From Melastoma dodecandrum (lineage: Eukaryota; Streptophyta; Magnoliopsida; Myrtales; Melastomataceae): 64,000 nt of DNA. The notes under the pieces were generated by a model. The model saw nothing but the letters and a program-made list of their open reading frames with translations, ran no database searches and was not told where the DNA came from. Each line of letters starts with the position of its first letter. Positions within the stretch are counted from its first letter, which is position 1. The position numbers and the translations under genes are program-made. Location of the stretch: positions 2,046,001 through 2,110,000 of the forward strand of contig JARUPY010000290.1 of NCBI GenBank assembly GCA_029817715.1. Reading direction: 5' to 3'. Positions 1 through 15,255 of this stretch are shown in pieces.

Positions 1-2234
1 CGGAGTTAGAGACGAGAAAGAAGAGCCAATAAACGAAGAGGATGGAAGTGATAATAAAGAAAAATCTGCAGGTGGGGAAAGGCATGAGGTGTCCTCAAAT
101 GATGGCGATAAAGAGAAGTATGAGCAACTTCTTTCCCTTCCTCCCCATGGATCTGAGGTTTTCATTGGAGGACTTCCTCGTGATATTTTGGAAGAAGAAA
201 TTAGGGAGCTCTGTGAGCCAGTTGGAGATGTTTTTGAGGTTTGACTTTCTATTGCCACACTGTGATGGAATTTTGAATTTAACTTTTGATAAAAGTGACT
301 ATTTTTTATGCTTTTCAGGTTAGGCTAGTGAAGGATAAGAGCACTGGAGAGAGTAAAGGCTATGCTTTTGTGGCTTATCGAGCTAGTAACCTAGCGCAGA
401 AGTCCATAGAATTGCTGCATAACAAAGAGTTCAAGGTACCTCCTGTTTTTTACTGCATTTTTCATGCATGTTTACAAGTTTTCTCGTAATGCTGATATCA
501 TTTATGTTCTATTACTGCAGGGGAAAACTCTGAGATGTTCATTGTCGGAGAGTAAAAACAGACTCTTTATTGGCAATGTGCCTAAAGCAATGTCCGAAGA
601 CGAGTTCAGAAGAATTGTTGAGGAAGTTGGACCTGGTGTGGAAACTATTGAACTAATCAAGGTTTGAATATCTGGTGGTGATTGTTGCTTTTTCAGACTA
701 ATGATTTGAACATAATACTTCTTTTCTTTCTGCTTAAAGCAGGATCCTGTAAACCCTGGTCGGAACCGTGGATTTGCTTTTATATTATACTATAACAATG
801 CTTGTGCTGATTACTCAAGGCAGAAAATGGCAAGCGTTAATTTTAAGCTGGATGGTAATACACCAACAGTCACCTGGGCTGATCCAAAGAGCACATCTGA
901 TCATGCGGCTGCTTCTCAGGTACTTTAGTATGGATGTTCTATTGGGCTCATGGATTGATTTTTGTATTGGGGGAATTAGTTTTTGTTGAATCTTCTGTGC
1001 TTTGGTGGTGGATACATATGGGTAATTCTCTCTTTTATGTTCTTCCGTGCAACTGCCAGGTGAAGGCTCTGTATGTGAAGAACATCCCGGACAACACGAC
1101 CACTGAGCAATTGAAAGAGCTATTCCAACGGCATGGGGAAGTGACTAAAGTGGTCATGCCGCCTTCCAAAACTGGCAGCAGTAAGAGAGATTTTGGATTT
1201 GTACACTATGCTGACAGGTCGAGTGCCCTGAAAGCTGTCAAAGAAACGGAGAAGTATGAAATTGATGGTAAGAATTTGGGAAATTCCTTTAGAGCTTGCT
1301 TAGTTGTTACTCTGTTCTTGGAATGAAATATTGGCATGTGGAATCATCCTTCGATAAAGTTGCCCTTTCATGAAAGGGCAACAAACAGCGGTTGAATTGT
1401 AGCATGTGCATTTTGCTTCCTGGAAAATTTCATATTGGATCAGCGGATTTTATGTCCTAACAGTTGCTGTAAAGCTAAGTGGAGTGTAAGTAGCTTCAGG
1501 CTAAAAGTGAACATATCATGCAGTCTCTTAGGCATGTTAGAGTGTTCTAGGAAGCTTGTGATGCAGATGGATTTACGGCCCACCAGCTTTCACCCCAAGG
1601 ATACGTGTTCATGGATACTTTGGGCGACATTTCCTATAGTATCACAGTGGCTTCTCTTGATGTAAAATTTTAATATATGGTAGGAACTACTTTGGAAGTT
1701 GTGCTCGCTAAACCACAGAGCGAGAAGAAACCTGATGTTTTGAGCAGTGGATATACTGCCCAGCAGTTTCCACCCCAAGGATATGGTGGTTTTATTCCTG
1801 GCCCTTATGGATCAGCCCATGGTGGATATGGTGCTCCTGCCCCCTTGGCACCGGTATGTTTTATTGCTTCCACAACGAAGGGGCTGTTCCTTCTTCTTGC
1901 TTGAGCTGATAAGCATTCGTCCATGAAACAGCCTATGATATATGGTCGGGGCCCCATGCCATCGGGGATGCATATGGTGCCAATGGTCCTTCCAGATGGT
2001 CGGATTGGTTATGTTCTGTAAGTACCATCTTGTCAATCCCGATCCCTAGACCTTCTCATGCTTGGAGAGCACCTGACCTCTGTTTCCATTTTGCTGCGAT
2101 GTTTATACAGACAACAGCCTGGGGTGCAGATGTCTCCCTCTCGGCCTCGAAGGATTGACCGTAATAATGGATCGAGCGGAAGGGGGAGTCCCGGTGACGA
2201 CGGCACCCGCGGTCGAAGATTCCGACCTTATTAA
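1..2234 (+). CDS. hnRNP Q/R-like RNA-binding protein with three RRMs (LIF2-like), 5' end outside window
   Basis: Exons read as 1-238, 319-435, 521-661, 743-919, 1060-1267, 1684-1853, 1932-2017 and 2111-2234, all with GT/AG borders and consistent phase; the stop is TAA at 2232-2234. An acidic stretch (EEPINEEDG) is followed by three RRMs. RRM1 has the motifs VFIGGLPRD and SKGYAFVAY, RRM2 has LFIGNVPKA and NRGFAFILYY, and RRM3 has LYVKNIPDN and RDFGFVHY. The tail is rich in Gly, Pro and Tyr and ends in an RG-rich segment (GRGSPGDDGTRGRRFRPY). This order matches the SYNCRIP/hnRNP R-Q family. The Arabidopsis relative LIF2 binds LHP1 and acts in the nucleus on chromatin and RNA. The family is certain from the sequence; the LIF2-like role is inferred. 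The missing 5' part would hold the start and the rest of the acidic region. Confidence 0.93.
1564..1604 (+). repeat. Degenerate copy of the downstream exon inside an intron of the hnRNP gene
   Basis: The intron segment 1564-1604 aligns with exon positions 1744-1783. Over the best 36 bases I count 31 matches, including the shared run caccccaaggata. The copy lies about 180 bases upstream of the original, and weaker similarity extends on both sides. It looks like a local tandem duplication of an exon piece that has decayed or become a cryptic exon. I saw no clear pair of splice sites that would keep the frame. Confidence 0.6.
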
Positions 2235-3842
2235 CCTTATGATAGGGTAGACGATTCATTCTAGACGTATGGGTGCTGTGCGTACCAGGGCGAGTCGAAT
2301 CTGAATAAGTTTTCGCCCCTTGTATTGATGGACATGATCTCGGGCCATCCAGAAACTAGAACCTCGTCTTGTCGCCAGCCATGTGGTATGTGGGGGGGGG
2401 TGGGGTGTAAAACGAATGTGCGAGGTGACTAGTTTATGGACTCTTGACTCCTGAGGTGGGAAATCCAAAGTACTCACCAGTCCCGGTATTGTATCAGAAA
2501 AGCCTCGGCTGGAGGTTCTCTTTTCGAGTCTTTTTCTCTGCACTCTTTTTGGAGAATTTGTTTGTCTGATTATGGGGGCTTGTTTCATCTGACGTGGGGA
2601 ATGTGAAGAGATTGGGAATGGACGGATCGGGGCTTTTTCTGTTTTAAAAAGTGCGGACGTTCTGTCGAAATGTTCCATCAGTCCCTCATCGTACTATATT
2701 ATTGTATGTTTTACAATTGTTAGAAGGATATATATTTGTTGACAAATAAAGTATACATTTCGTACTATATAACCAACGCAATACGTTGGAGATCTTTGGC
2801 GAGTTGTATGTATGTATATGACGAAAAAAGAGGAGACAAGGATCAAAACTCTAAGCAAGATTACTTACTAAATGTAAACTCTAAACAAGATTACTTACTA
2901 AATGTATTTTCTATTGCTATCGTCTGCTTTAAAGCTTTATTTATACTAAGCTAATTCTAAGTAGTTACGAAAATGAAATATGTTTACAATATTATATAAT
3001 CATACAGATAGTTCTTTTTTTTTAGTATTTTTGGTAACTAATTTCTTTCATGTATTTGATAGTCACTTATTAACTGTATCGCCTATTAGCTTTGTTGCAG
3101 AGATTTCATCGTCCGTTTAGTCGACTGTCGCTTTATCCATTTGTGTCACTTGATGGACTCCATCGTCTGGCAGTTACTTCGTTCGCAAACCTTCATCAGT
3201 TGTGTTTTCGTAATCACCCAACTGAGAAGCCTTGTCAACTTTGATCCCATTTTTTGGTCAAGAGCAAGCATTAATCCACGTGCTAAAGTTTGTTGTCCAA
3301 AATTTTCGTTGCTAAATAATATTACTTTTAAAATTTATGAAATAATTGCTAGTTGTTTGGTTGAGTTACTTACAAAAATTAGGAAAATTTGATGTTCATA
3401 CGCAAAAATTACTGGAAAATTTGGTAACAATTGGAGTTATTTTTTGTAACAACTGTAGTTATTTCCTTAAAGGGCACGAAGAAGGAGAACGAATTGCAAA
3501 TGATTTACGGCGTCGTTTCATCATCTTATTACTTACTACTATCCCGAACAAGACATTTCCTTAATTAGGGCCCTGCCCGTTATTCCCTTTCATCTCTCTG
3601 TCTAAAAATTTCACCATCATTAACCGCAGTGATCATTTTAATCACATCACGAATTCTATCAATTCCCCCCCCCCCAACCAACGTACCCTCCCAACACCTA
3701 ACTAACCGCCCCCGTCGATCCCCCGATGGATCCGCCCCTGTTCCGATCGCCGTCGCCTCCGATATCCTGAGGTTCGGTCGATCGCCGGGAGGGGGAGAGA
3801 GAGAGAGCCAGAGGAAGGACAGGAAAGGAAGTGCGATCCCGA
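2235..3842. other. Intergenic region: hnRNP 3' UTR, then casein kinase promoter and leader
   Basis: The first 450 bases are probably the hnRNP 3' UTR. The middle is AT-rich. Positions about 3068-3235 resemble two other segments of this window (47550-47810 and 61325-61590), so they are a dispersed repeat. Positions 3660-3842 (a C run, then GA-rich sequence with gagagagaga) look like the leader of the kinase gene. Confidence 0.6.
2846..2905. repeat. 30-bp tandem duplication
   Basis: Two adjacent 30-base units, 2846-2875 and 2876-2905, differ at one base. Each contains caagattacttactaaatgt. It lies in AT-rich intergenic DNA. Confidence 0.85.
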
Positions 3843-7423
<3,581 letters not shown>

Positions 7424-7884
7424 GCTCCCTATAAATTCGTTTTCCATCACTCAGACTGGATTAGTGAGCCCCCGAGTACGACAGTCTTGGTCCTCATAGG
7501 TGGATAAAGGATTCGAGTGCCGAAGAATTAACTTAGTGAGCCTCACGAGAGACTTCCGCGGCTTTTAACTTGGGCTTGTCTGTTTCATATTCTGTTGGTT
7601 TGCTTACTTTTTCGCGAGTTGTTCCACGTCCTTGTATAGATTACATTACGATTTCTACAAACCACGAGAGGTTGAAAACAATCATCTGACTTTACGTAGT
7701 TGATTTTTTGTTTGAAATGTTTCTGCAATTGGACTGAATAAAAGCCGATTCAAGATCTTCTTCCAACAGTACTAATAATAACCTGAACGTGAAAATTTAT
7801 GACTCAACGCTACCAAAGTCAAGAAGAAGACATTGTAACTAAGTCTGCACCATTTTTGGAAAAGGAAAAAATCCCAATGGACTT
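7424..7884. other. Convergent 3' UTRs of the kinase and eIF4A genes
   Basis: The two genes end tail to tail about 460 bases apart. Sequence such as tgaataaaagccg near 7733 could serve as a polyadenylation signal for the kinase. No ORF of interest is visible. Confidence 0.6.
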
Positions 7885-9498
7885 TTAGATGAGGTCCGCG
7901 ACGTTGTTCGGCAGCTCCTCCACAACCACGTTGTAGAACCTCTGTATGTCCGACAGCATTCTCAAGTCGTCCCCCGTCACAAAGTTTATGGCCACACCCT
8001 TCCTTCCAAACCTCCCGCTACGCCCTATGCGGTGCAGGTAATTCTCCGGCTGAGTCGGCAGGTCATAGTTGATCACCAGGGACACCTGCTGCACGTCTAT
8101 GCCACGGGCTAGCAGGTCGGTGGTTATGAGCACCCTGGATGACCCCGACCTGAACTCCCTCATGATTATATCTCGGGTGTTCTGGTCCATGTCCCCATGG
8201 GTGGCCGACACTGTGTGGTCCCGGCTTCTCATCTTGTCCGTCAGCCAGTCAACCTTGCGACGGGTGTTCACGAAGATCACACTCTGGGTTATGGCTAATG
8301 TCTCGTAGAGGTCGCAGAGCGTGTCGAGCTTCCAGTCTTCCTTCTCCACGTTCACGTAGAACTGCTTGATACCCTCAAGGGTGAGCTCATCCCTCTTGAC
8401 CAGGATCCTCACCGGCTTGTTCATGAACTTCCGGGTGATCTCGAGGGCTTCTGGTGGCATCGTGGCAGAGAAAACTCCAACTTGGATTTTCCCAGGCAGG
8501 AGCTGGAAGATATCATATATCTGCCAAGAACAGAAACGATTTTAATTATTCCATCCAAATTCAATGAAAAACAAGAAAGCAATTCACCACAAGAAGAAAC
8601 CCATCCAACCTGATCCTTGAAACCTCTGGAAAGCATCTCATCGGCCTCGTCCAACACAAACATCTTGATATAGTCTGGTCGAAGAGACTGCCGCCGCAGC
8701 ATGTCGAAAACACGTCCAGGGGTGCCCACAACAACATGAACCCCGCTTTGAAGGATGCGCTGATCCTCCCGGACGCTTGTGCCACCAACACAGGCATGGA
8801 CTTTTACACCGAGATAATCTCCAAGCGCCCGCATGACCTTTTCGATCTGCTGAGCCAATTCTCTAGTTGGTGCCAAAACCAGAGCCTGGCATTGTACCAC
8901 ACCATAGTCCAGCTGCTGCAGAATCCCAGAACAGAACGTCGCAGTTTTACCAGTCCCAGACTGTGCCTGCTGGATCACATCGAGACCTTTGCAGAAGGGA
9001 ACTATTCCCCTTTGCTGGATTGCAGAGGGCTTCTCAAAACCTTACGAGAAATCAAATAAGAGGTATCCATCAGATCAAATTTCCAGCAAAAAAATTGCTC
9101 AACAGAGCTGATCTGTTTCATGACCCAACAAGTTGTTCCACATAAGCCTCAATGCATGTTAAAGGGACAAGGAATAATACTTGAACCAACAACATACCAT
9201 AAGCATAGATGCCTCGGAGAAGGTTCTCTTGCAGTCCCATGGAGTCAAAGCTCTCGTAAACCTCGTCATACGAGGTGAAGAATTCTTGTGCATCCGAGTT
9301 CCTGCAAAGGTTGCAGAAATGGTCAAGAATCGTCTAATGCCTGGTCACACAGAAACTTTTAAGAAAAAAGAGAGCAGGACTATTCAGAATCGGAAAAACA
9401 AAAAAGCACCAAGGCATAGGCGATACGTACAACTCAGTCATCTTGTTGTCGTACATACTGGGATCGAATTGAGACCCTTCGGGAGCCAAGCCTGCCAT
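7885..9498 (-). CDS. eIF4A: Eukaryotic initiation factor 4A, DEAD-box RNA helicase (412 aa)
   Basis: Minus-strand exons 9431-9498, 9198-9301, 8610-9040 and 7885-8520 total 1239 bases, or 413 codons with the stop; plant eIF4A is usually 412-413 residues. The start [17 protein letters not shown] is the plant eIF4A N-terminus, which separates it from eIF4A-III. Motifs in order: [11 protein letters not shown] (Q motif), AQSGTGKT (Walker A), PTRELA, GG, TPGR, DEAD (VLDEADEML), SAT (VFSATMP), [25 protein letters not shown]. It unwinds 5' UTR structure in the cytoplasmic eIF4F complex. The ATG sits two bases after a good acceptor (ttgcag|tc), so the 5' UTR contains an intron. Small differences from the family consensus occur near the C-terminus ([16 protein letters not shown]). 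Confidence 0.97.
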
Positions 9499-11760
9499 GA
9501 CTGCAATACCAAAAAACAAAAATCTATTATGGAGTTTGAACCAAAAGGAAAACCAGTGAAAGGGGACACAAAAAACACTCCGCACCCAAACAAACATAAA
9601 GAGCTAATACTGCAGATGGCAGGCATAAAATCAAACCTATGTGATAACTCTATGAAAGTAGGGTTATTTCGTATCTCTAATGATGCTTTATGTGGTTAGT
9701 CGTACGAGTATTGATAGGAATTTGGTAGGAATTGAGTACTTTTTAGTTTAGTTTTAGTTTAAGTCGATTTTTGTTATTTTTGTAGTTTTTGAATCTATTT
9801 TGATTTGAATCTTTTATTTTGTTGATACCTCTTGGTTTGTCATGTTTTAATGTAGGAAAATAAAGGAGATCTTGAAGCTTGGACGAGGTGAAGTGCATAT
9901 GAGCAGGAATTGTCCAGAGAGCAGAAGGACGCGTCCTTCAGTTATCAGGGACGCGTCCTTGAAGGTTCTGTGGATTCAAGCGACCACCGACGAACCTATT
10001 TCCAAATCGCTCGAGGAGTCTTCAAATCTTCCTGAGGTTACATTATGAAGACATAGAGGATCAACTAGGCATTTATTTTGTAGTTTAGTTTATTTTATTT
10101 TATTCTCCCTAAAGATATTATCTAGATTTGGAGAATATTAGGAAATCTTTCTAGATGGAAGGAGATATTCGGTTTTAGAGGAACTTGAGGGGGATTTATT
10201 CTGAAGGGAGAAAAGAGGAGGAGACATTCGACTCGGGAACGGAGAAAGAGGTGACGGCTAGGGCTGAAGCGGAGATCGGGACGAGGCTACTACTTCTCGG
10301 ATCGGAAGATCGGGAGGGCGTTTCTCTTTCTTTCTTTCTCTTTGGTTTCTATGTCGTTATCGTTTTCTCTTGAACTTGGGATGAATTTATTTTACGTTAT
10401 AAACTAATTCCGTTTTCTAGGACTTCAATGGAACTTAACGCTTTTATTTAACGAGTGAATTCCTTTTCTCCGTGTTATTCGAATTCGTGTTGTTACTTAT
10501 TCAAATCTTGATCTTAATGCAATTAATTGCCTGATCACCAATTAATTTGAACTGGAGACCTATTCGGGCTTGGAAAAATTGTTTAAGTTAAGCCGTGGAT
10601 TGAATAGCCTAAGTTAGCGTCTCGTTGGAAAACGGAGCTAATTCGCGAAAGGGATAGGAATATACCGAATCGCCTTAGGTAGCCATTTAGGGTTGTTGCA
10701 TAATGGGTTCCCACTAGTTAATTGCCTAGGAATAGAGTGATTAGCTCGATACAGGGAATACGTCCTTAGAGCTTTCGGAAGAGGCGTAAGGAGATAATCG
10801 AACCCTAGGTTAGTAACTTGAGAATTTAATAACTGGAGAAAGGAATGAACAAATTAGATAATTCGTTAGGGAAAGTTGATAGTCCTAGGCTTTTAATATT
10901 TGATTGAACTACCGTTTATTTGCATTTTATTTTTCTGTTTTACTCTCATTCATCTTGTTTAACTTGACCTCGATATCGTTAAACGTGCGACCGTTAGGAA
11001 CTTTTCTCTGTTGATTCTCTGTGGGATCGACCTCTACTTACCCTATCTACAAGTTAGTTAGGTTTGCTAGAGTATTTAATTTGCCGCCTTCGACGAGCGT
11101 GATCACTATGAAATCCTGGATATCCATCACAGATTACCTCACCACAAAACCTACAACTCACAAGCCTCACTCGCGCAATTCCTCAAAATGGTAACACCAC
11201 AAAGACAACAAACGGACTGAACCTCAAAGGACTCGGTCACTGTATGCACAAACAATCTACACGCAGTCGGGTTCCATCAGAGAAGATAGGAGGGGCAGCG
11301 ATCGCAAAGGCATCAATCCTCGAAAAACAATCCAGGAACACATCAACAGGTGGAACAAAGAACGACGGAAACATGCAAAACCACATATTCACACCACCAT
11401 ACTGCCATAAGCGACACAACAGCCCCAAAAGCCAATACACAAAAAGTTACAAGCTTTACCCTCTCCCGGGAACCAAAACCCGAAACCCAAATCAACCCAG
11501 AACAACTTTATCTTTTCATTAACACAACTCCGAGCCCCGCCAAAAAAAAAAGCTACAAGAATCAAAACCCAAAATAAGCACGACTCCAACCAGACGGCAG
11601 GCAGATCCGCAAAAGAGAAAAGAGGAAAACACAAACCTAAGAAGAACAGGGAGAATTGGGAAGATATATATTATATATGATAAGTAGCGAATATCCAAGT
11701 AATGGCTGAGAGAGGGAGACGAGGAGGTGAAAGCAGGGAGAGACAGAAGCTATTGAAATT
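9499..11760 (-). other. Probable eIF4A leader: 5' UTR intron with a retroelement insert, and a 5' UTR exon
   Basis: The acceptor lies just above 9500. A matching donor (minus strand cttcttag|gtttgtg) lies at about 11638. Upstream of it, 11639-11757 reads on the minus strand as a CT-rich leader (gtctctccctgctttcacct). Leader introns are common in plant translation-factor genes. The intron would be about 2.1 kb, of which about 1.4 kb is the repeat at 9690-11110. The joining is inferred; only cDNA would prove it. Confidence 0.55.
9690..11110 (+). repeat. Retroelement-derived, non-coding insert
   Basis: This block has no coding capacity. It carries sequence typical of the non-coding part of plant Gypsy-like elements, including ctgtgggatcgacctctact near 11020 and tagctaattcgc-like motifs near 10635. 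A related block in the opposite orientation lies at about 46590-48060. A short internal repeat, ggacgcgtcctt, occurs twice at about 9928-9962. I could not find clean ends or a target-site duplication. Confidence 0.5.
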
Positions 11761-11830
11761 TCCCAATCGCCAGGGTTTCCCTTCTCTCTTTTTATTTCCA
11801 ATCTTAAAAATTTATAACATTTTCTGATTG
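11757..11830 (-). promoter_or_regulatory. Likely eIF4A core promoter area with telo-box-like AAACCCT
   Basis: On the minus strand, gggaaaccctggcgattggg (about 11760-11783) contains AAACCCT, the core of the telo-box often found near the start of translation-related plant genes. An AT-rich stretch with tataa lies just upstream (11810-11850). This is position-based inference. Confidence 0.35.
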
Positions 11831-13108
11831 ATCGAATTAATCTCATATTTTTTAAAATTTTTATTACAATTTTGAAAATACCAATATATGGCTCGCTAGT
11901 GAAATTAAGCTTTAACGTTTCTGAATTGAGATTCTCGACCACTTACTTAGTGGATTTCGTAGCTCGCGGGTGGGAATTCTCATTTACTCGCAATTTTACT
12001 GGGAAGAACCAGTTTCTCAAACGACACCGCTGGTACTCGAGATCGGGTCGCAAGAGGAAAAGCATGAAGAGAACTAAGCCTTGCCACTTCGACATTACAT
12101 GAGAAGGGTTAGACTTAGAGGACGTGATGAGAGAAGGTGATTGTAAACTAATTTGAGTTTTAGTTTAGTAAGTTGTGATTTTGTTATTTGAGTTCGATGT
12201 TTGCAAATTAATTTGAGTATTATATTTAGAATTTGAATTTAATTAGAATTAAACGGAGCTTAAATGGTTAATGAAAACTTCGGTGTCGTGGCTTAGGAGA
12301 TAAGACTTTTCACAAGTACTTTGATCCAATATCGCAATATTGAAAGAAGGGTCGACACACACTTACACTTAAAAATTTAGAAGTTGTCGGAAGGAGCTTT
12401 ATTAGTTAATAATGTTAGTAAAAAATCGATTTCTAAATTTAAAAATATTTTATATGAAAATTGGTCTTTCATTTTTCTATTTTAAATTTAAAAGTCGTCC
12501 TTTAATTTTTTTTAAGAGGCGGATTTTACGTTAATAAATTTTGAAATTAATCATCCGAAATTTTTTTATCTAACTATTAACAAAACCTCGGAATCACGGT
12601 TATAAACCGCGAAATGCATAGAATTCCCGACCCTTAGATAGTTTGAATATTATATTGGGATTTTGAGATTTTTTTAAAACAAACGTTTCCATACATTCCC
12701 TCTGCTAGTCGGAGTTTTGTTCCATGTCGCTAGTCGTAGAGAAATTATCCAAGAACATATTTTAAGTCATTTTAACAGAGAGAGGGAGAGAATAAGATTG
12801 GTCCGAGATTTGTGTTTGTTTGTTGCTGTTCGATTCGACCGCAAAGGTGCGATCTTTTTGCGGTCTCTCCTTCTTCCCCCGATTTCGGAATTCTCTTTCT
12901 TTGTTTTGGGAGGGGGATTTTTAGTTCTTATTTATATTTGACTGTGGACGACTACTTCCATCGCCCGATTCGCGTTTCTGGGGCGTTTTGGTTTTCTGAT
13001 ACCTATTGCCGGTTTTATGATTTCGATTGTTTTGAGTTGTGGGTTTGTCTTTTCTGATTGATTCTTTCTTTATTTTTTGGGGTGGATTTGCGCTTTGAAT
13101 TGTACCAA
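11830..13108. other. Intergenic region and probable leader of the L18a-like gene
   Basis: AT-rich DNA without a convincing ORF. From about 12770 the sequence becomes GA- then CT-rich (agagagagggagag; ctccttcttcccccg), as in plant leaders, so the L18a-like transcript may start around 12700-12780. Confidence 0.4.
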
Positions 13109-14776
13109 ATGGTGCGTTTCAGTCATGTAGCTGCAGGTGAAGACAGCTCAATGTGTCCCAGAGAGGTTTCGTTTCACGAGACCGATCGATCTGTCGCGGG
13201 ATTGATGAATTTGGGTAGAATCAGTGGGTCGTGTTATGTGAATGAAAGTAGTCACCCATTGTTGATGAGGCTTTAGATATGTGCTCGTGGTTAGAGTTAG
13301 AGGTGGCCTGATGTTTTCATTTCACGGGAGGCGAAGAATTGGCTCCAGTACTTTGTTGGGGTTATACTTATATGGCGATAAAGCGTTGATTTAGTAATTC
13401 TGACCATCCAAATCCAATCCTTTTGTCTTCATGATATTTAAGTTGAATGCTTGGCGATGGCCTTACTTTTTATAATTGCTTCTCTCTCCGCAATGATTAC
13501 TTCTTGGTTGAGTTAGCTGTGGTAAATTGAGAGAGAAACTTTGGGCTTAGTAGTCTAAGCCTCCGAAATACATGGAATTAAAAGCATTACCGAGATGAAG
13601 TATGGGACACTTGTTAGTTCTAGAAGTAGTTTTCGAGCTGCTACCAGATTTTGGAAACTGGAATGCAGGAGGGGAGGTGAGCCTCTTTTATTGTGGGACG
13701 GACTTAATTTTGAATCGAGGCAGTGATGGCTATTTTTTTCTATCGGAAGTGGAATGTTTTTGGTTTTCGAAAATTGAGTCACATTCTCCCTTTAATTTTT
13801 CCAGCAGTCATTCATACATAAAAACATGCCAATTCCTAATTATACAGACCTTGCTATTGGCTGAGCTCCAAAAGAGAGACGCTCTTTTTCCTGTCATGTT
13901 GTTTATGGTTCTACAATTTCTGTGGCAGGGTGGCTTGAGGTTTGAGAGTGTGGTCTAGAAGGCTGCATTGCAATCCTCCACACTCATGGATGAAAGTATG
14001 GAGCTTTTCCCTTTTCACCGAAGGCTCGTTTTTCAGTTCCCCTTGTCCTCCTGTCAGATTGCCATAGCATGAGGCGGAGTTATTTCGAAACCTGACTTGG
14101 AAATTGGGCATTCCTCTATTGGTTATGGTCTTTAATTTCAGTTGCTTGTGACCAACTTGTGGGCTCATTTATCACGTGTGAGACTGAGCAGAATGAAGCC
14201 AATAGAACTTTTATGCTGACAAAGGGATTAAAATTTAATCTGTTGGTTTATTTTTGTCTTTTGCAGAACTTTTAAACGAGGACAAAGACAAGGCAAAGGG
14301 CAACTATGTGGTCCTCCATAATGAGGAAAATCCGCAGTTAGGATTGTTTGACAAGCCTCTTCCCTTTTGTGGTTGTGGAATCGGGTGGTTCTCGTAAGTC
14401 TCGCTCCCAGATCTCTCCATTATGTGGACCAGGTAACTGGTCGACTTCATGCCGAGCTGAAATTTCTTCCACCCTGCAGTTTTCTACTGGGATTTGTGTT
14501 CCCAGTTATGTGGTACTTTGCGACGGTGCTGTACTTCTGCAATTACTATCAGAGGGATCCTAGAGAGCGCTCTGGACTAGCTGCTTCCGCAATAGCTGTA
14601 AGTGAAGCAAAATGACTTGATCGTTTGGTGTGGTGCTGACTGAAGAATCGCCCACCCAGATCATCGCATTGTATTGGTCAGTGCAGATTAGCTATTCTAA
14701 TGGCAGTGTACGTTGGACGCAGGCTATGATGTGCACAATTGGCCTGGTGATTGCTCTGCTCATCATACTCTTCTAG
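13109..14776 (+). CDS. 60S ribosomal protein L18a-like membrane protein (108 aa model)
   Basis: Proposed exons 13109-13136, 14267-14393, 14480-14597 and 14723-14776 total 327 bases, or 109 codons. The core is recognisable: a short acidic/basic head (LLNEDKDKAKG), then LPFCGCGIGWFSFLLGF, a hydrophobic segment, the motif YYQRDPRERSGLAASAIA, and a second hydrophobic segment ending LVIALLIILF. This is the two-helix domain of plant 'L18a-like' proteins. They are small membrane proteins rather than ribosome components, and their function is poorly known. The last three exons are well supported. The first (MVRFSHVAA) was chosen because its ATG and donor give the right phase, and it is weaker; a longer reading from the same ATG stops at about 13274. 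The first intron would be 1.1 kb. Confidence 0.78.
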
Positions 14777-15255
14777 TCCAGGTGGGTTGGATCCTTGATT
14801 CCCGAGCTGAACGAGCACCGAGTACCCTTTGGATGGTCAATGCACCATAATTCTCTGTAGGCACGAATGAAATTAGTAGCCACGTATTTACAAGTGTATA
14901 TACCCAGGCTACTGGGGGGGGGGGGGCATAACTAGCAAGTAGCCGACTGTTGTACAGGTTCCGTGAGAAGCGATTTGTATTCTTTAGGCGTTTTTTTTAT
15001 GCAAGTGATCTCCATCCTTGTCAATCGTTGTCCTATACTTATCATATCAAGTGTATATCTCCAAGAATCATCGATGAAACTATTCTGTACAATATGACTC
15101 GCTCAGCATCGGGACTTAAAAGTGCAATGATCCAGATACACATGCAAAATGTTACATCATGACCCAAAAGCCATGAAAGCTCCAACCAAAGACTGTTGAA
15201 ACAGAGTATTCAGGCCTAGGGAGTAAGGCGTTGGATTGGGGCATTTACCGCCTAA
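14777..15255. other. Convergent 3' region between the L18a-like and TRF-like genes
   Basis: Probable 3' UTRs. An uninterrupted G run at about 14912-14926 is the only striking feature. No gene is seen. Confidence 0.5.

Noticed and set aside
9181..9699. 172-residue plus-strand open frame across the eIF4A start
   Set aside because: It runs antisense to two well-supported eIF4A exons and their introns and has no family motif.
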